Source: an uncultured Alphaproteobacteria bacterium | Lineage (GTDB): Bacteria > Pseudomonadota > Alphaproteobacteria > Rs-D84 | DNA: 46,970 nucleotides | NCBI GenBank assembly: GCA_944389515.1 | Contig: CALXMQ010000008.1 | Location: 1-46,970, forward strand | Reading direction: 5' to 3' | Part shown: piece by piece, positions 27,701-35,224 of the stretch | How the letters are laid out: every line of letters begins with the position of its first letter | How positions within the stretch are numbered: position 1 is the first letter of the stretch | Notes under the pieces: model-generated | Seen by the model: only the letters and a program-made list of their open reading frames with translations | Databases searched by the model: none | Told to the model about the DNA's origin: nothing | Program-made: the position numbers and the translations under genes

Positions 27701-29118
27701 ACAGTGTCGTAAACGAAATGCAACGTCATATGTGTCCAGATAATGGAACAACGAAAACGACAACCAGTGCAACATCCGCTGAATGTTATCGCGACGATAT
27801 GGCGTGCGATATCGAAAATGGATTCGGTGAACAAACATGTAACTATAACGAAGCTGATGATGAATATACTTTGAATTGTCAGACATGTTATGTGACAAGC
27901 TGTGAATCTGGATTTTCACAAGTTGGTAATACATGTATCGAATGTCCCGAAGACAGCGTATGTGAAGGTGGCGAACAAAAAACGTGTGCGTCACTGACAG
28001 ATGGCCAGTATCCGAATTCAGATCCGGGTACAGAAGATGTGGCATTGTGCTATCGTGACTGTGCATTGGCAGAAAATGCCGCTGCAATGGACGGACGTGA
28101 TTATTATGACAGCACAGATACATGTGAAATTGCACGCTGTGCGGCCGGATACACATTGGATAACGGTCAATGTATCGAATGTCCCGAAGGCAGTTTCTGT
28201 GACGGTGAAACCGACCCAGAAAATCCGGGCGATGATGTGAAATCGTGTGCAGATGTTGGCGATGGCAGTTGGCCTTTGTCACAACCGGGTGCACAAGATG
28301 AACACGGATGTTATCAGACATGCGAAGCATATGAAATTATCAATGGTACCGCAGAACCGGTGTCAGACAAGGCGTTCTATCCAAATGAATGCGAATACGA
28401 AGGCGTATCTGATACGGGCAATCCATGTGAAATCATTGATGGTGAATGTGTCGAAACAATGTGTTTGGGCGGATACGAAATGATTGATGGGGTATGCGAA
28501 CCATGCGACCGTGAATATGCACTGTCATATAAAAATACAGGCGTATGTCAAATCGCACAATGCGTATTGGGATATCATCCAATCGGTGATCGTTGCGAAC
28601 CTAATGTCCAAGAGTGCGCTGCCCCGAACGCAGTATATGCAGAAAAGACATGGAACACAGCCACAGGTGCGTTTGGGTCTTGCATGATAAAAGAGTGCGA
28701 ATACGGTTACCATATCGCATCCAACGCATGTGTATCAGATATCCAACCGTGCAATGTTGAAAACGGAACTGGATTTAAAGAGTGGGACAGCGATATCAAT
28801 GATTGGGGCAAATGTGTTGCGACACAATGTAACCCAGGTTACACAAATGACCCATCAGAAACAAACGAGCTGACCAAGCAATGTGGTGAATGCAAGAACA
28901 AATATAGTGTTATGGGTAAATTGGCGGCCAGCAGTTATATCCAAGGTTGCGAAATCGCGTCCTGTATGTATCAAGGTGAATTGTACAATCTGGAAAATAA
29001 CGAGTGTGTACCAATTTGCCCGATGACAGAATACGAAGACGAAACCGGAACCATGGTGTGGGATGACGTTTCCAAGAAATGCGTCCGCACATGTAACGAA
29101 GGTTACACAATGTGGTAA
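21763..29118 (+). CDS. Giant secreted cysteine-rich protein with InlB-type repeats
   Basis: A 2451-residue protein. Residues 1-27 are a signal peptide ending AAFA; the start at 21763 is chosen for its AGAGAGG ribosome site. The mature part is built of dozens of short cysteine modules (CxxC, CPAC, CxxGY). Four InlB/Listeria-Bacteroides type repeats lie at about residues 639-707, 811-890, 1494-1574 and 1577-1670, each opening YTVT/YTIT-like and closing near a W. Four tandem repeats of about 90 residues lie at about 1735-2015. The C-terminus ends in further CxxGY modules with no transmembrane helix, LPxTG-like signal or recognised autotransporter domain, so release or non-covalent surface display is likely. 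InlB repeats in other bacteria occur in adhesins and surface proteins; an adhesin or coat role is inference. Confidence 0.85.
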   Translation: MGKSRCFLGIFVSLFMVFFVGSAAFAAGYNCPTYKKYTSCSDGYYMNGGLVAGNSCVPCNSVSATDLSQSCTRNPTSTELSNAHAAAGTITSASQKCTGNHTGGAGGTDTATACTGCSSWGTCTGGTFTATSCLEDYYLSSGKCNACTSVSASGDVVSTTTITGGKRIQTCTGNHTGGAGGTGTATACTGCSSSTYSCSCDSGYHVVGSGETCTCAPDNISVQCAAGKYIAKGKTTCDTQCPANSWCAGGSFTIPYTGATTNTGISGTCANETTSPAGSNSYEDCTKSCTVACSGNDTASCPANANCTYDETKKYTGTQHCTNTSCSNLSACSASGTCPLKSFSCKADYYLKSGVCTGCPTNYPNSDGGATAITQCYSNTKQRPWTGSETPCKTPTGCASAKCKTCSLSACNYVAYSNATGTGDGEHKSGCTTNNASCQQEVDTVTAADDHYVNSKTCPACPDTYPNSDGGNISASYCYKWGTKTGSQQNGEIPKNCASVTSWSACQPGTCQYKDYNGATDGTCTPSNCVKDPAAVTAKSGYYDAGTTCPACSTVGDGSYKLSADGNEGGNTKCYKACTRACTQQTCPANATCTHGSQTTSGTQYYGGSCSAAASTCTIKITCNSGYTLKDNECVANTYTVTYKNGGGTGSDKTQSVTYNANFTTKPASTFTRPGYTFSSWGGSYPNPNQSYKYTTVGNTTLTAQWAACANNPTGENTCDCGDGKYPNGSGCSNCVVSCSGVSGFTLGQYNVCESQTNNICYRNCTISDVANSTAVTGTVTKGGTRTCKPTACKTGYQVSADGTKCELKEYTITLKKNGGTGTINGYTGTTDAKITCKHGEVCTLSDDDALTRGTSGEYTFVGWGTESTCTSGTFQETFTGSATRYACWSQNTTKCESGKYYDGTNHVACPKDSYCTGTGSVNVGTPGCMSECPGTSQTSGTGNSSITACYITCSGGSITNGTRTPVEANPHYTSTGTAPTCKYNASCNPGYKPVNQGTATAACEICEAGEYCPGGGEGPKSCPSGGTSAAGAGAITECYAACTGVITVENSTSVKSDGKKYYNGTEYPACTYDVTCESDYSVQDNHTAAPYCQYTGDCPPGSWCDPDEDNGQPQPCPEGGTSDGTATSPEQCFVSCNRAGAITGGTLTSNASDTDDRQYWNGTEYPACTYHADCDGGYVADNQDTATATCIPCDGGDKCPGGDDEYDPDPCDEDWYCEPGKEPKQCPDNGKSEQGSDSITDCYQPCAESITISNGTTTSTGDAYYKIELSGYPQCTWTANCNEGYEAQNSPGTNPSCTWADPDACPKNHYCPPETGEKIPCPDDEYGNQGFTETTGATSPTQCYHDYDPYSGFKYGTAGARCFYQTISSKYDNCSVSEVHTCIGGYWYDSGMECSPTSSGTYSPDGNVNKIDCPKNPTGGSVASSAQADSFTQCYMACELDVDNASTVAATNPNVYGISATEYQACEYTVTCNTGYTVQNNKSENPTCQANKYTITLDKNGGTGNTPATIQCTFDSGACELPDTDGLTRPGYTGQRKWCTNKDGTGTCHYAGQSTTANISSTGTNITLYAVWVPNVYTVNLNHQDADVAGAPATVYLKYATGWFSNQGATSGISKLSTVPTKTGYEFAGYYSAISGGVPVINSTGVFQVTENALTFTTNEPATIYARWSAGTTHCDAGTYYTGTGTTCAPCEANNYCPGGDFATDSGTPEGMESCPENGLSPSESESATACYKTGLDYTATHGAGTQTCNWDTSARSYSAKCQNIKIDMCDAGYWLEDADNDTDCTAVGIGNYSGDEQITRNACPNGGTTDTDTASSVQECFKTGLDYSATHGSGKQTCFYSFGEGADAVYQRDCHTQTIEKCWAGYYLAAPADTDCTPVGQTYYSGEDELERHQCPANSTTGDETTAGSITRCRKDRQPVTTEHGAGERTCFYTGGEGDDAYFTTNCQKITMTSCHAGYWYDYQQAAEDCVAVGIGYYSVVNEMQRHMCPDNGTTKTTTSATSAECYRDDMACDIENGFGEQTCNYNEADDEYTLNCQTCYVTSCESGFSQVGNTCIECPEDSVCEGGEQKTCASLTDGQYPNSDPGTEDVALCYRDCALAENAAAMDGRDYYDSTDTCEIARCAAGYTLDNGQCIECPEGSFCDGETDPENPGDDVKSCADVGDGSWPLSQPGAQDEHGCYQTCEAYEIINGTAEPVSDKAFYPNECEYEGVSDTGNPCEIIDGECVETMCLGGYEMIDGVCEPCDREYALSYKNTGVCQIAQCVLGYHPIGDRCEPNVQECAAPNAVYAEKTWNTATGAFGSCMIKECEYGYHIASNACVSDIQPCNVENGTGFKEWDSDINDWGKCVATQCNPGYTNDPSETNELTKQCGECKNKYSVMGKLAASSYIQGCEIASCMYQGELYNLENNECVPICPMTEYEDETGTMVWDDVSKKCVRTCNEGYTMW
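22051..22118 (+). repeat. 68-bp direct repeat in the giant gene, copy 1
   Basis: Matches 22273-22340 at 65 of 68 bases, offset 222 bp (in frame). It encodes a glycine- and threonine-rich module ending CTGCSS, indicating recent internal duplication. Confidence 0.85.
22273..22340 (+). repeat. 68-bp direct repeat in the giant gene, copy 2
   Basis: Partner of the copy at 22051-22118, three mismatches. Confidence 0.85.
26969..28075 (+). repeat. Four tandem protein-level repeats of about 90 residues
   Basis: Units begin near 26969, 27239, 27521 and 27799. Shared features are T-x-HG-x-G-x-QTC, a CxAGYW segment, DTDCTAVG, YYSG and a C-P-x-NGTT block ending in ECYK. The DNA is well diverged, so the duplications are older than the 68-bp pair. 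Confidence 0.75.
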
Positions 29119-29121
29119 AAT

Positions 29122-29154
29122 ATATCCCGGGGTTCCCATTAAATCCCGGGATAT
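29122..29154 (+). terminator. Strong hairpin after the giant gene
   Basis: A 10-bp perfect stem ATATCCCGGG/CCCGGGATAT (29122-29131, 29145-29154) starts four bases after the stop codon. Only a short T-rich stretch follows, so it may act with the next hairpin or protect the 3' end. Confidence 0.6.
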
Positions 29155-29171
29155 TTATTATTTCACAGCAC

Positions 29172-29199
29172 AAAAAAACGCCACCACGGGCGTTTTTTT
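29172..29199. terminator. Two-way terminator between convergent genes
   Basis: AAAAAAACGCC (29172-29182), 6-base loop, GGCGTTTTTTT (29189-29199). It can end both the giant gene and the minus-strand gene at 29219. Confidence 0.85.
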
Positions 29200-29218
29200 T
29201 ATTTACGACATATGCCCC

Positions 29219-29503
29219 CTATTCCAATGGGCATGCAGATGTGTATTCATAACTGCCTGTATCATCAGTGTATGTTACCCCAGCAGGCGCATACATTATG
29301 CATTGGCCACCTGGATTGGATATCAGGCACGATGTGGCTGAACCTGCATTGACATAGCCAGATGGGCAACTGGTGCCAATGATTGTATATTCTTGGTAAA
29401 TTGTTTTGTATCCGGCCGGACATGTTGTTGACGGTGCATCTGCATGTAATATTGTCGGACAAAACATGAATATTGCAATAACTGGTATAAAATAATTTTT
29501 CAT
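29219..29503 (-). CDS. Small secreted cysteine-containing protein
   Basis: A 94-residue protein with a signal peptide (about residues 1-22, ending LHA) and five cysteines in the predicted mature part, in motifs such as TTCPAGYK, TSCPSGYV and SACPLE. These echo the CPxGY modules of the giant protein. It follows the minus-strand gene at 29527 with a 23-base gap, so the two probably share a transcript. Function unknown. Confidence 0.7.
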   Translation of the reverse strand: MKNYFIPVIAIFMFCPTILHADAPSTTCPAGYKTIYQEYTIIGTSCPSGYVNAGSATSCLISNPGGQCIMYAPAGVTYTDDTGSYEYTSACPLE

Positions 29504-29526
29504 TTTGTATCCCTTTATAAAATTTT

Positions 29527-30027
29527 TTATTCCAATGAACTGAATAACTTGGTTTTGAACGTCAACGGATTATTCCCAGTCGAAGATGTTTTATACATGG
29601 TACGTGCACAAAAATATCCACACTTGGACGCGCAATCGTCGGCGGTCATTGAGGATATATCCATACATAAAGAATCTGTACACACCTCTGGACTGACCCA
29701 ATAAGTAGATATCGCAGGTTCAATCATTTTACACCAGCAATACTTGTTTCCGTTTGCCGCGCTGCGTGATAATGAAGTGCGCGTGTCGCCAACGCCGCTG
29801 GGGCGCAAACTGGAACATGCCGCAATGCCATTGATATTGGTGCCGCCACAACTGGCATACCAACCAATTTGATATTGATAATTGCTATATGAAGATGTAC
29901 ATGTTTGCGACGGATTTAATTTTACACATTTTACAACACTGGAATCGCCGCCAACAATCGCGCCGGCCGTACCAATACACAGCCATGCAATGCCAACAGA
30001 AATGCCAAATACAGATATTTTTTTCAT
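29527..30027 (-). CDS. Secreted cysteine-rich protein
   Basis: A 166-residue protein starting MKKISVFG with a signal peptide to about residue 23. The mature part has 12 or so cysteines (CGGTNINGIAAC, KYCWCKM, CASKCGYFC), suggesting disulfide cross-links. The start at 30027 is supported by GGGGG eight bases upstream. The reading frame stays open to 30195, but that stretch is full of paired repeats and a terminator-like hairpin, so it is treated as leader. Probably in one transcript with the 94-residue secreted protein. Function unknown. Confidence 0.75.
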   Translation of the reverse strand: MKKISVFGISVGIAWLCIGTAGAIVGGDSSVVKCVKLNPSQTCTSSYSNYQYQIGWYASCGGTNINGIAACSSLRPSGVGDTRTSLSRSAANGNKYCWCKMIEPAISTYWVSPEVCTDSLCMDISSMTADDCASKCGYFCARTMYKTSSTGNNPLTFKTKLFSSLE

Positions 30028-30044
30028 ATATGCCCCCAAGATTG

Positions 30045-30154
30045 CAAACCACCGTTTATTTTCGGCATTTTGGGCAAATAAAAAATCCCAGAAAACTGGG
30101 GTTTTTGAAACAAATAAAAACGCCACCATAAACGGTGGTTTGTTTTCGGCATTT
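30045..30154 (-). promoter_or_regulatory. Structured leader element with alternative pairing
   Basis: A 14-bp perfect inverted repeat (CAAACCACCGTTTA at 30045-30058, its complement at 30129-30142) encloses a 9-bp hairpin with T runs (30083-30104). Each arm is followed by the direct repeat TTTTCGGCATTT (30059-30070, 30143-30154). The upstream arm can also fold locally as CCACC/GGTGG (30123-30127, 30134-30138). So two exclusive structures are possible just upstream of the ribosome site of the gene at 30027, as in an attenuator. Confidence 0.5.
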
Positions 30155-30258
30155 ATTTCGTATTTTATGATATCAAAAGAACTGTGTTCCGTCAATATTA
30201 TTTTATTCGTACCAAAGAAAAATAGATTTTTATATCAACATAATATACAATCAATGTT

Positions 30259-31410
30259 ATGAAAAAATACGATGTGATTATTATTGGTGCTGGGGCGGCT
30301 GGATTATCTGCGGCGGCGGTGGCATTATCCCGTGGGCGCCGCGTGGCAATATTAGATATGGGTAACGTGCCGGCACGTAAAATTTCTGTATCTGGGGGTG
30401 GGCGTTGTAATTTTACTAATAATGCTGTGGCGGCAAATAGATATTTTGGAAATAATCCTGATTTTGTTCGCAGTGCCATTGCACGGGTTAAACCAAACGA
30501 TATATTAAATTGGGCGCGCCAAAACAATATTAAATGGACAGAAAAATCACCTGGGCAATATTTTTGTGTTGATGGCGCAAATGTGATTGTTGACGCATTG
30601 ATGCATGATGCACATGGTGTAGATATATGGACATCAACCGTTGTCACGGGTGTCAGTCGCAATTTAACTGGCTTTTTAATCCAATCAGACCAAGGCGATT
30701 TTGCGGCACAATCTGTTATTGTGGCAACAGGCGGAATATCTTTTTCTGCATTGGGGGTATCAGATATTGGATATAAAATTGCAAAACAATTTGGGCATAA
30801 AATTATACCGGTGCGCCCTGCACTGTGCGCAATCGCAACGCATGTGTTTGCATCTGATTTATCTGGGATATCTGTGGATACAGAAATATGTGTTGGACGT
30901 GAAAAAATTCGTGATTATATGCTGTTCACGCATTTTGGGGTTGGTGGCCCGGCCATATATCGTGCAACAGTCCGTGACTTTAACGATATTATAATAAACA
31001 TGGCGCCAGATACAAATATATTCGATATATTACGTCGCGCAAAAACATCCAATGGACGCAAAAGTGTTGCCGGAATTTTATCTGAAACATTGCCGAACAA
31101 ATTGGCGAAATTGATATGCAGCGACACCGGTCATATCGCAGATTATAAAGATTCAGAATTACAAAAAATCGCAGAAAAAGTAAATCATGTCGTTATTCCA
31201 CGTAATGATATAACATTGCACGGCATGCCCAGCGCCGAAGTTGTTCGTGGTGGCGTTGATACCAGCCAAATATCATCTAAAACAATGGAATCCATGATAT
31301 GTCCTGGATTATTCTTTGCTGGTGAAGTAATGGATATTGCCGGTGATTTGGGTGGATTTAACCTGCATTGGGCATGGGCCAGCGGACGTGTGGCTGGTGA
31401 AAATGCATAG
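30259..31410 (+). CDS. NAD(P)/FAD-dependent oxidoreductase, YhiN/HI0933 family
   Basis: A 383-residue flavoprotein. The FAD-binding Rossmann motif IIIGAGAAGLSAA is at residues 8-20, followed by KISVSGGGRCNFTN (the family signature), VIVATGGISFSALG, THFGVGGPAIY and the C-terminal FAD segment PGLFFAGEVMDIAGDLGGFNLHWAWASG. Some members reduce bile-acid intermediates (BaiN) but most have no known substrate. No clear partner lies nearby; the following hydrolase starts 71 bases later. Confidence 0.9.
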   Translation: MKKYDVIIIGAGAAGLSAAAVALSRGRRVAILDMGNVPARKISVSGGGRCNFTNNAVAANRYFGNNPDFVRSAIARVKPNDILNWARQNNIKWTEKSPGQYFCVDGANVIVDALMHDAHGVDIWTSTVVTGVSRNLTGFLIQSDQGDFAAQSVIVATGGISFSALGVSDIGYKIAKQFGHKIIPVRPALCAIATHVFASDLSGISVDTEICVGREKIRDYMLFTHFGVGGPAIYRATVRDFNDIIINMAPDTNIFDILRRAKTSNGRKSVAGILSETLPNKLAKLICSDTGHIADYKDSELQKIAEKVNHVVIPRNDITLHGMPSAEVVRGGVDTSQISSKTMESMICPGLFFAGEVMDIAGDLGGFNLHWAWASGRVAGENA

Positions 31411-31481
31411 TGGAAAACATACCTGTGTAAATTATATGTGCAATATTGTACAGTCCGAAAAAAACAAAAGGCGGCGATAAC

Positions 31482-32393
31482 ATGCATGAAATAAAATTCA
31501 CTGCACAGGATAATAAAAAAATAATTTGTACGCTGTGGGACGATGTCAAACATCCTGTTGGCGTTGTGCAAATTATTCATGGTATGGACGAACATGTATC
31601 CAGATATAATCGATTTGCTAAATTCTTGAATAATAATGGATATATCGTGTTTGGCGATGACCACCGGGCACATGGACGAACAGCCACCGACATATCAAAA
31701 ATAGGACAACCAGATGGTGATGCTGATTTGTTTGCATCAACCGTATCTGATGAAATCGCAATATCAAAATATTTGAAGAAAAAATATAAATTACCAATAT
31801 TATTGTTTGGCCACAGTTACGGCAGTTTTATAACCCAACGTATTATCGAAGAACCAGACTTGGTCGCCGCAGGTGTATGTTTATCTGGTTCTGCAAAATA
31901 TCCTATGCCTTTGTTGGTATTGGGGGTATGTGTTGCATTTATTGGGAACAAGTTGTTTGGCCCAAATGCACCAGCACGATTGATAGAATATTTTTCACCA
32001 ATTCGTGGAAAAATTGGTGGTGGCAGTAAACTGACCCGTGACTCAGCCCAGGCCGCTATGCATGACGCCGACCCAATGCGTGCAAAATATTTTTCTTATG
32101 GTTTTTATTTATCGTTATTCAAAAATTTAATGAAATTATCTGGATATGTACATCATGATTTACCATTACTGATTATCAGCGGCAGTCGTGATTTAGTCAG
32201 CGCCAACAGTCGTCTGGCAACAACACTATATCGTATGTATAAATCACAAAATCCAGAAAACGTCACAATGATAATTTATCCTGGCGCCAGACATGAATTG
32301 CTGATGGAAATCAATTACGCCCAAGTTCAACGTGATATATTAAAATTTTTTAATTCTGTGATACGCAAATATCGGAAAAAGTCAGCGGAATAA
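31482..32393 (+). CDS. Alpha/beta hydrolase, monoacylglycerol lipase/lysophospholipase type
   Basis: A 303-residue serine hydrolase. It shows the oxyanion region IIHGMDEHVSRY, the cap lead GDDHRAHGRTA, the nucleophile elbow LFGHSYGSF, the acid segment ISGSRDLVS and the catalytic histidine in PGARHELLMEIN. This arrangement is typical of the PldB/monoglyceride lipase group. The start at 31482 has AAGGCGG upstream and is preferred over the in-frame start at 31446. Its 3' end overlaps convergent ybaK by 44 bases. Substrate not known. Confidence 0.88.
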   Translation: MHEIKFTAQDNKKIICTLWDDVKHPVGVVQIIHGMDEHVSRYNRFAKFLNNNGYIVFGDDHRAHGRTATDISKIGQPDGDADLFASTVSDEIAISKYLKKKYKLPILLFGHSYGSFITQRIIEEPDLVAAGVCLSGSAKYPMPLLVLGVCVAFIGNKLFGPNAPARLIEYFSPIRGKIGGGSKLTRDSAQAAMHDADPMRAKYFSYGFYLSLFKNLMKLSGYVHHDLPLLIISGSRDLVSANSRLATTLYRMYKSQNPENVTMIIYPGARHELLMEINYAQVQRDILKFFNSVIRKYRKKSAE

Positions 32394-32829
32394 GCCCCAT
32401 CAATGCATCTGGCGTAATTTCAACCTGGTACCCGATGCGGCCAGCACTGAATATAATCGTATCAAAATTACGTGCGGTTGTATCAATAACTGTTTTGAAC
32501 TGTTTTTTCATGCCGATTGGACTGCACCCACCATGTACATATCCGGTTAAACCCAACAAATCACGCATTTTTAACATATCGATTGATTTTTCACCCACCG
32601 CAGTGGCGGCGCGTTTCAAATCCAGTTCAGAACATACAGGAACCATAAACACATAATGATTTCCAGAACGTGCAACCGTTACCAATGTTTTGAAAACCTG
32701 GGCCGGATTTTGTCCCAATGCCGCGGCAACAGCCCCACCATTGACCGCCCCAGTATCCACATATGAATACGATTTATATGGCACATGGTGCGCGTCTAAA
32801 ATTCGCATAACATTGGTTTTTGTTTCCAT
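32350..32829 (-). CDS. ybaK: Cys-tRNA(Pro)/Cys-tRNA(Cys) deacylase YbaK/EbsC
   Basis: A 159-residue editing-domain protein that removes cysteine wrongly loaded on tRNA-Pro. The family pattern is clear: TNVMRILDAHHVPY, ALGQNPAQVFKTLV with the key lysine, VPVCSELDLKRAA and GYVHGGCSPIGMKKQF. Convergent overlap with the hydrolase gene may give antisense interference between the two. Free-standing enzyme of normal length. Confidence 0.93.
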   Translation of the reverse strand: METKTNVMRILDAHHVPYKSYSYVDTGAVNGGAVAAALGQNPAQVFKTLVTVARSGNHYVFMVPVCSELDLKRAATAVGEKSIDMLKMRDLLGLTGYVHGGCSPIGMKKQFKTVIDTTARNFDTIIFSAGRIGYQVEITPDALMGLIPLTFSDICVSQN

Positions 32830-32878
32830 AACAATATGACTTTATAACATATAACCATACAATGCAACACGCGTTATA

Positions 32879-35074
32879 TTAAAATCGCATATGCCGCAAA
32901 TGCCACCAAAACGAGTGATGGTGGGAACGCCGATATTTTACCATTGGTGATTTATACGTCGGTGAAATTGATAATGCAGATTGCAAGAAATCGTATCCGC
33001 GTTTTCTGGCACGCGATATGTTTTGCGACACATTGGTATAATTTATTTTTTTAGCAAAATGACGTCGTTCTGAAATAATATCAGACGCATCAACCAAACG
33101 TTTATGTCCGACCAGTTTCATCAATGTATCAATTCTGTCATTACCACGGAAATAGGTTTTTAATGTTATAAACTGTTTTTCAAAAATCATAGAAAAAACA
33201 GTGCCATGAAACGAATCTGTAACAACATACTTTGCATTTTTTATAATGTCCAACCATTGGCCAATCGGTCTGAAATTGCCGTTTTCATCACGATATGCAT
33301 CAACCAAAATATAAGATTTACCCAAATCACGCAATACGTTTGGTGACGCATCTAACATATAATATGCAACGTATTCTGTTTTTGGTAAATCAAATTTATC
33401 TGCATCAATAATGGGTTGATATTCTGACGCAGTCAGCAACATTGTTGGATCACATACCACTGGAACATCATCAATACCAAATTCATTACGCATGATGTCA
33501 GAACCGCTGTGTTCACGCACAGATAACGCATCAAAACGTTTTAAGCAGCGTTTGGCATAACGTTTCAATTTTGAATTCATGCCTGTTTCGCTGATTCCAA
33601 AACTGGGGGCATATGCCAATAATGCTTTATTTCCATATACCCAATCCAGGTAATAAGCAAAATTATTATGCCATGGATGACGAACAACCTGGTCACTGCC
33701 AATTATAAATTTATCAAATTTTTCATTTATATTATTTTGTAAAGATTCTTTATTTGTGCAAATACCAGTTGTGTTCAAAAAGCGTTGCTGAAATTGCCAG
33801 AACACATGCCGATTTGATACACGATATAATTCTGGGTCTGGGATAAAGCATATGGTTGATGGGTTATACCCTAAATTCTGGACCGCACGTTCCATGGCGT
33901 ATCCAACCAAGCTGGCACCATAATTGCAATCTGTTTTTGATGAAAAATTCATTATAGCAACATCTTTGGTATCCAAGTTTTTATTTATAATGTCGGCCAC
34001 ACTGTCTGAACAAGTGTTAAAATCATTTATAAATTTTTCTCTGTTTTTATGTTGTGCACATGGACGCGCCAACACAGGATTACCACGAACGATATCTGAT
34101 AATTTTACTGGGCGAACAAAACTTAAAGATTTGCGAATATTATCAAACGCGTCCGCGCCACGCGGCGTATTTATCAGCACCGCAGAAATTCCACGCTTTA
34201 TATTACGCCGTTTATCAATGCGTTCATAACCCCAAAAATCACCCAATGTTATATCACTGGTACGTGGGGTTGTTGCAAATTTACATGTCGCACAAGATTT
34301 CCGCAGGTATAAATTCTGTAAAAATCCGTTCATGTATTCATATTGCGGATATGGCCGCGTCACGCAATCGCCATTATCAAAATAAAATGTTACATTATAT
34401 GGACAAGACGGATTATTCAATGCGTGTTCTTTATCCCGGAAATTTATATTTATTATTTTTCGCCCATTGGCAATGTCTTGTATATAACGACGCCATACCA
34501 TCGGTGATGGCGCGCCATGGCAAAATATATCACACGTCAGCAATTTATCATAATCGCGACGCAAAAATCCGTATAATCCGGCAACTTGACACGGGGTGCC
34601 TGAAAATAAAACACGTTTTCCGTCGTCTAATAATTTCTTGATTTGTACGTATACATTATTTGTATTTGATTGCACATATTTACTGACACGTAATTTATCT
34701 AAATCATCCACAGACGAAATTATAATATGCTGAACATCCCAATCACTATTAAACGCCGCCCCACATACATATCCACCATCAGATAAAACAGATTCTGCCA
34801 ATATACCAAATATGCCGCCACTGGAACTGCGCATTGCGTTTTTGTCATCAGAATATGCCGCATAGCATTTTGGACAATCTGTTTTCGGCCGGAATCCAGA
34901 AAACATCGCCGGACATACAGATGTACACATACCGCAATTTATACACTTTTTAGTGTTTATGTTTGGATATAAAAATCCGTCGTCTGATTTCTGCATTTTT
35001 ATTGCACCCACAGGACATATATTTGCACATGCACCACATCCAACACATTTAATTCCAACATATTTTATATTCAT
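32879..35074 (-). CDS. Fusion: 4Fe-4S FrhB-like dehydrogenase and polysaccharide pyruvyl transferase
   Basis: A 731-residue two-part protein. The N-terminal half opens with two ferredoxin-type clusters (CVGCGACANICP and CINCGMCTSVCP, residues 10-50), then an FrhB/F420-hydrogenase beta-subunit-like domain (SGTPCQVAGLYGFL, TLGDFWGYE). The C-terminal half, from about residue 360, matches polysaccharide pyruvyl transferases (CsaB/WcaK type): NYGASLVGYAMERA, IGSDQVVRHP, SVREHSGSDI, DSFHGTVFSMIF. The start at 35074 follows AAGGTGG. Such proteins normally sit in capsule or exopolysaccharide clusters; here no glycosyltransferase is near. A role in decorating a surface glycan is inference. Confidence 0.85.
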   Translation of the reverse strand: MNIKYVGIKCVGCGACANICPVGAIKMQKSDDGFLYPNINTKKCINCGMCTSVCPAMFSGFRPKTDCPKCYAAYSDDKNAMRSSSGGIFGILAESVLSDGGYVCGAAFNSDWDVQHIIISSVDDLDKLRVSKYVQSNTNNVYVQIKKLLDDGKRVLFSGTPCQVAGLYGFLRRDYDKLLTCDIFCHGAPSPMVWRRYIQDIANGRKIININFRDKEHALNNPSCPYNVTFYFDNGDCVTRPYPQYEYMNGFLQNLYLRKSCATCKFATTPRTSDITLGDFWGYERIDKRRNIKRGISAVLINTPRGADAFDNIRKSLSFVRPVKLSDIVRGNPVLARPCAQHKNREKFINDFNTCSDSVADIINKNLDTKDVAIMNFSSKTDCNYGASLVGYAMERAVQNLGYNPSTICFIPDPELYRVSNRHVFWQFQQRFLNTTGICTNKESLQNNINEKFDKFIIGSDQVVRHPWHNNFAYYLDWVYGNKALLAYAPSFGISETGMNSKLKRYAKRCLKRFDALSVREHSGSDIMRNEFGIDDVPVVCDPTMLLTASEYQPIIDADKFDLPKTEYVAYYMLDASPNVLRDLGKSYILVDAYRDENGNFRPIGQWLDIIKNAKYVVTDSFHGTVFSMIFEKQFITLKTYFRGNDRIDTLMKLVGHKRLVDASDIISERRHFAKKINYTNVSQNISRARKRGYDFLQSALSISPTYKSPMVKYRRSHHHSFWWHLRHMRF

Positions 35075-35224
35075 TGATTTGCCACCTTGTTTATGCACAC
35101 GGGTATGGGATTTATATCCTATATTATGCAAAACATGCATACATTAGTCAAACCATAAACCAGGGGCGGCATAAATTCAGTTTTATCTGTACACACCCAT
35201 CACAAAGATATTATTATTTATATT

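Noticed and set aside
22051-27830. Repeated DNA in the giant gene, considered as a CRISPR or tandem satellite
   Set aside because: Repeats are in frame, encode cysteine modules and lack regular spacers.
30028-30195. In-frame extension of the secreted protein at 29527 by 56 residues
   Set aside because: The extension would bury the signal peptide and spans paired repeats and a terminator-like hairpin; the GGGGG site supports the start at 30027.
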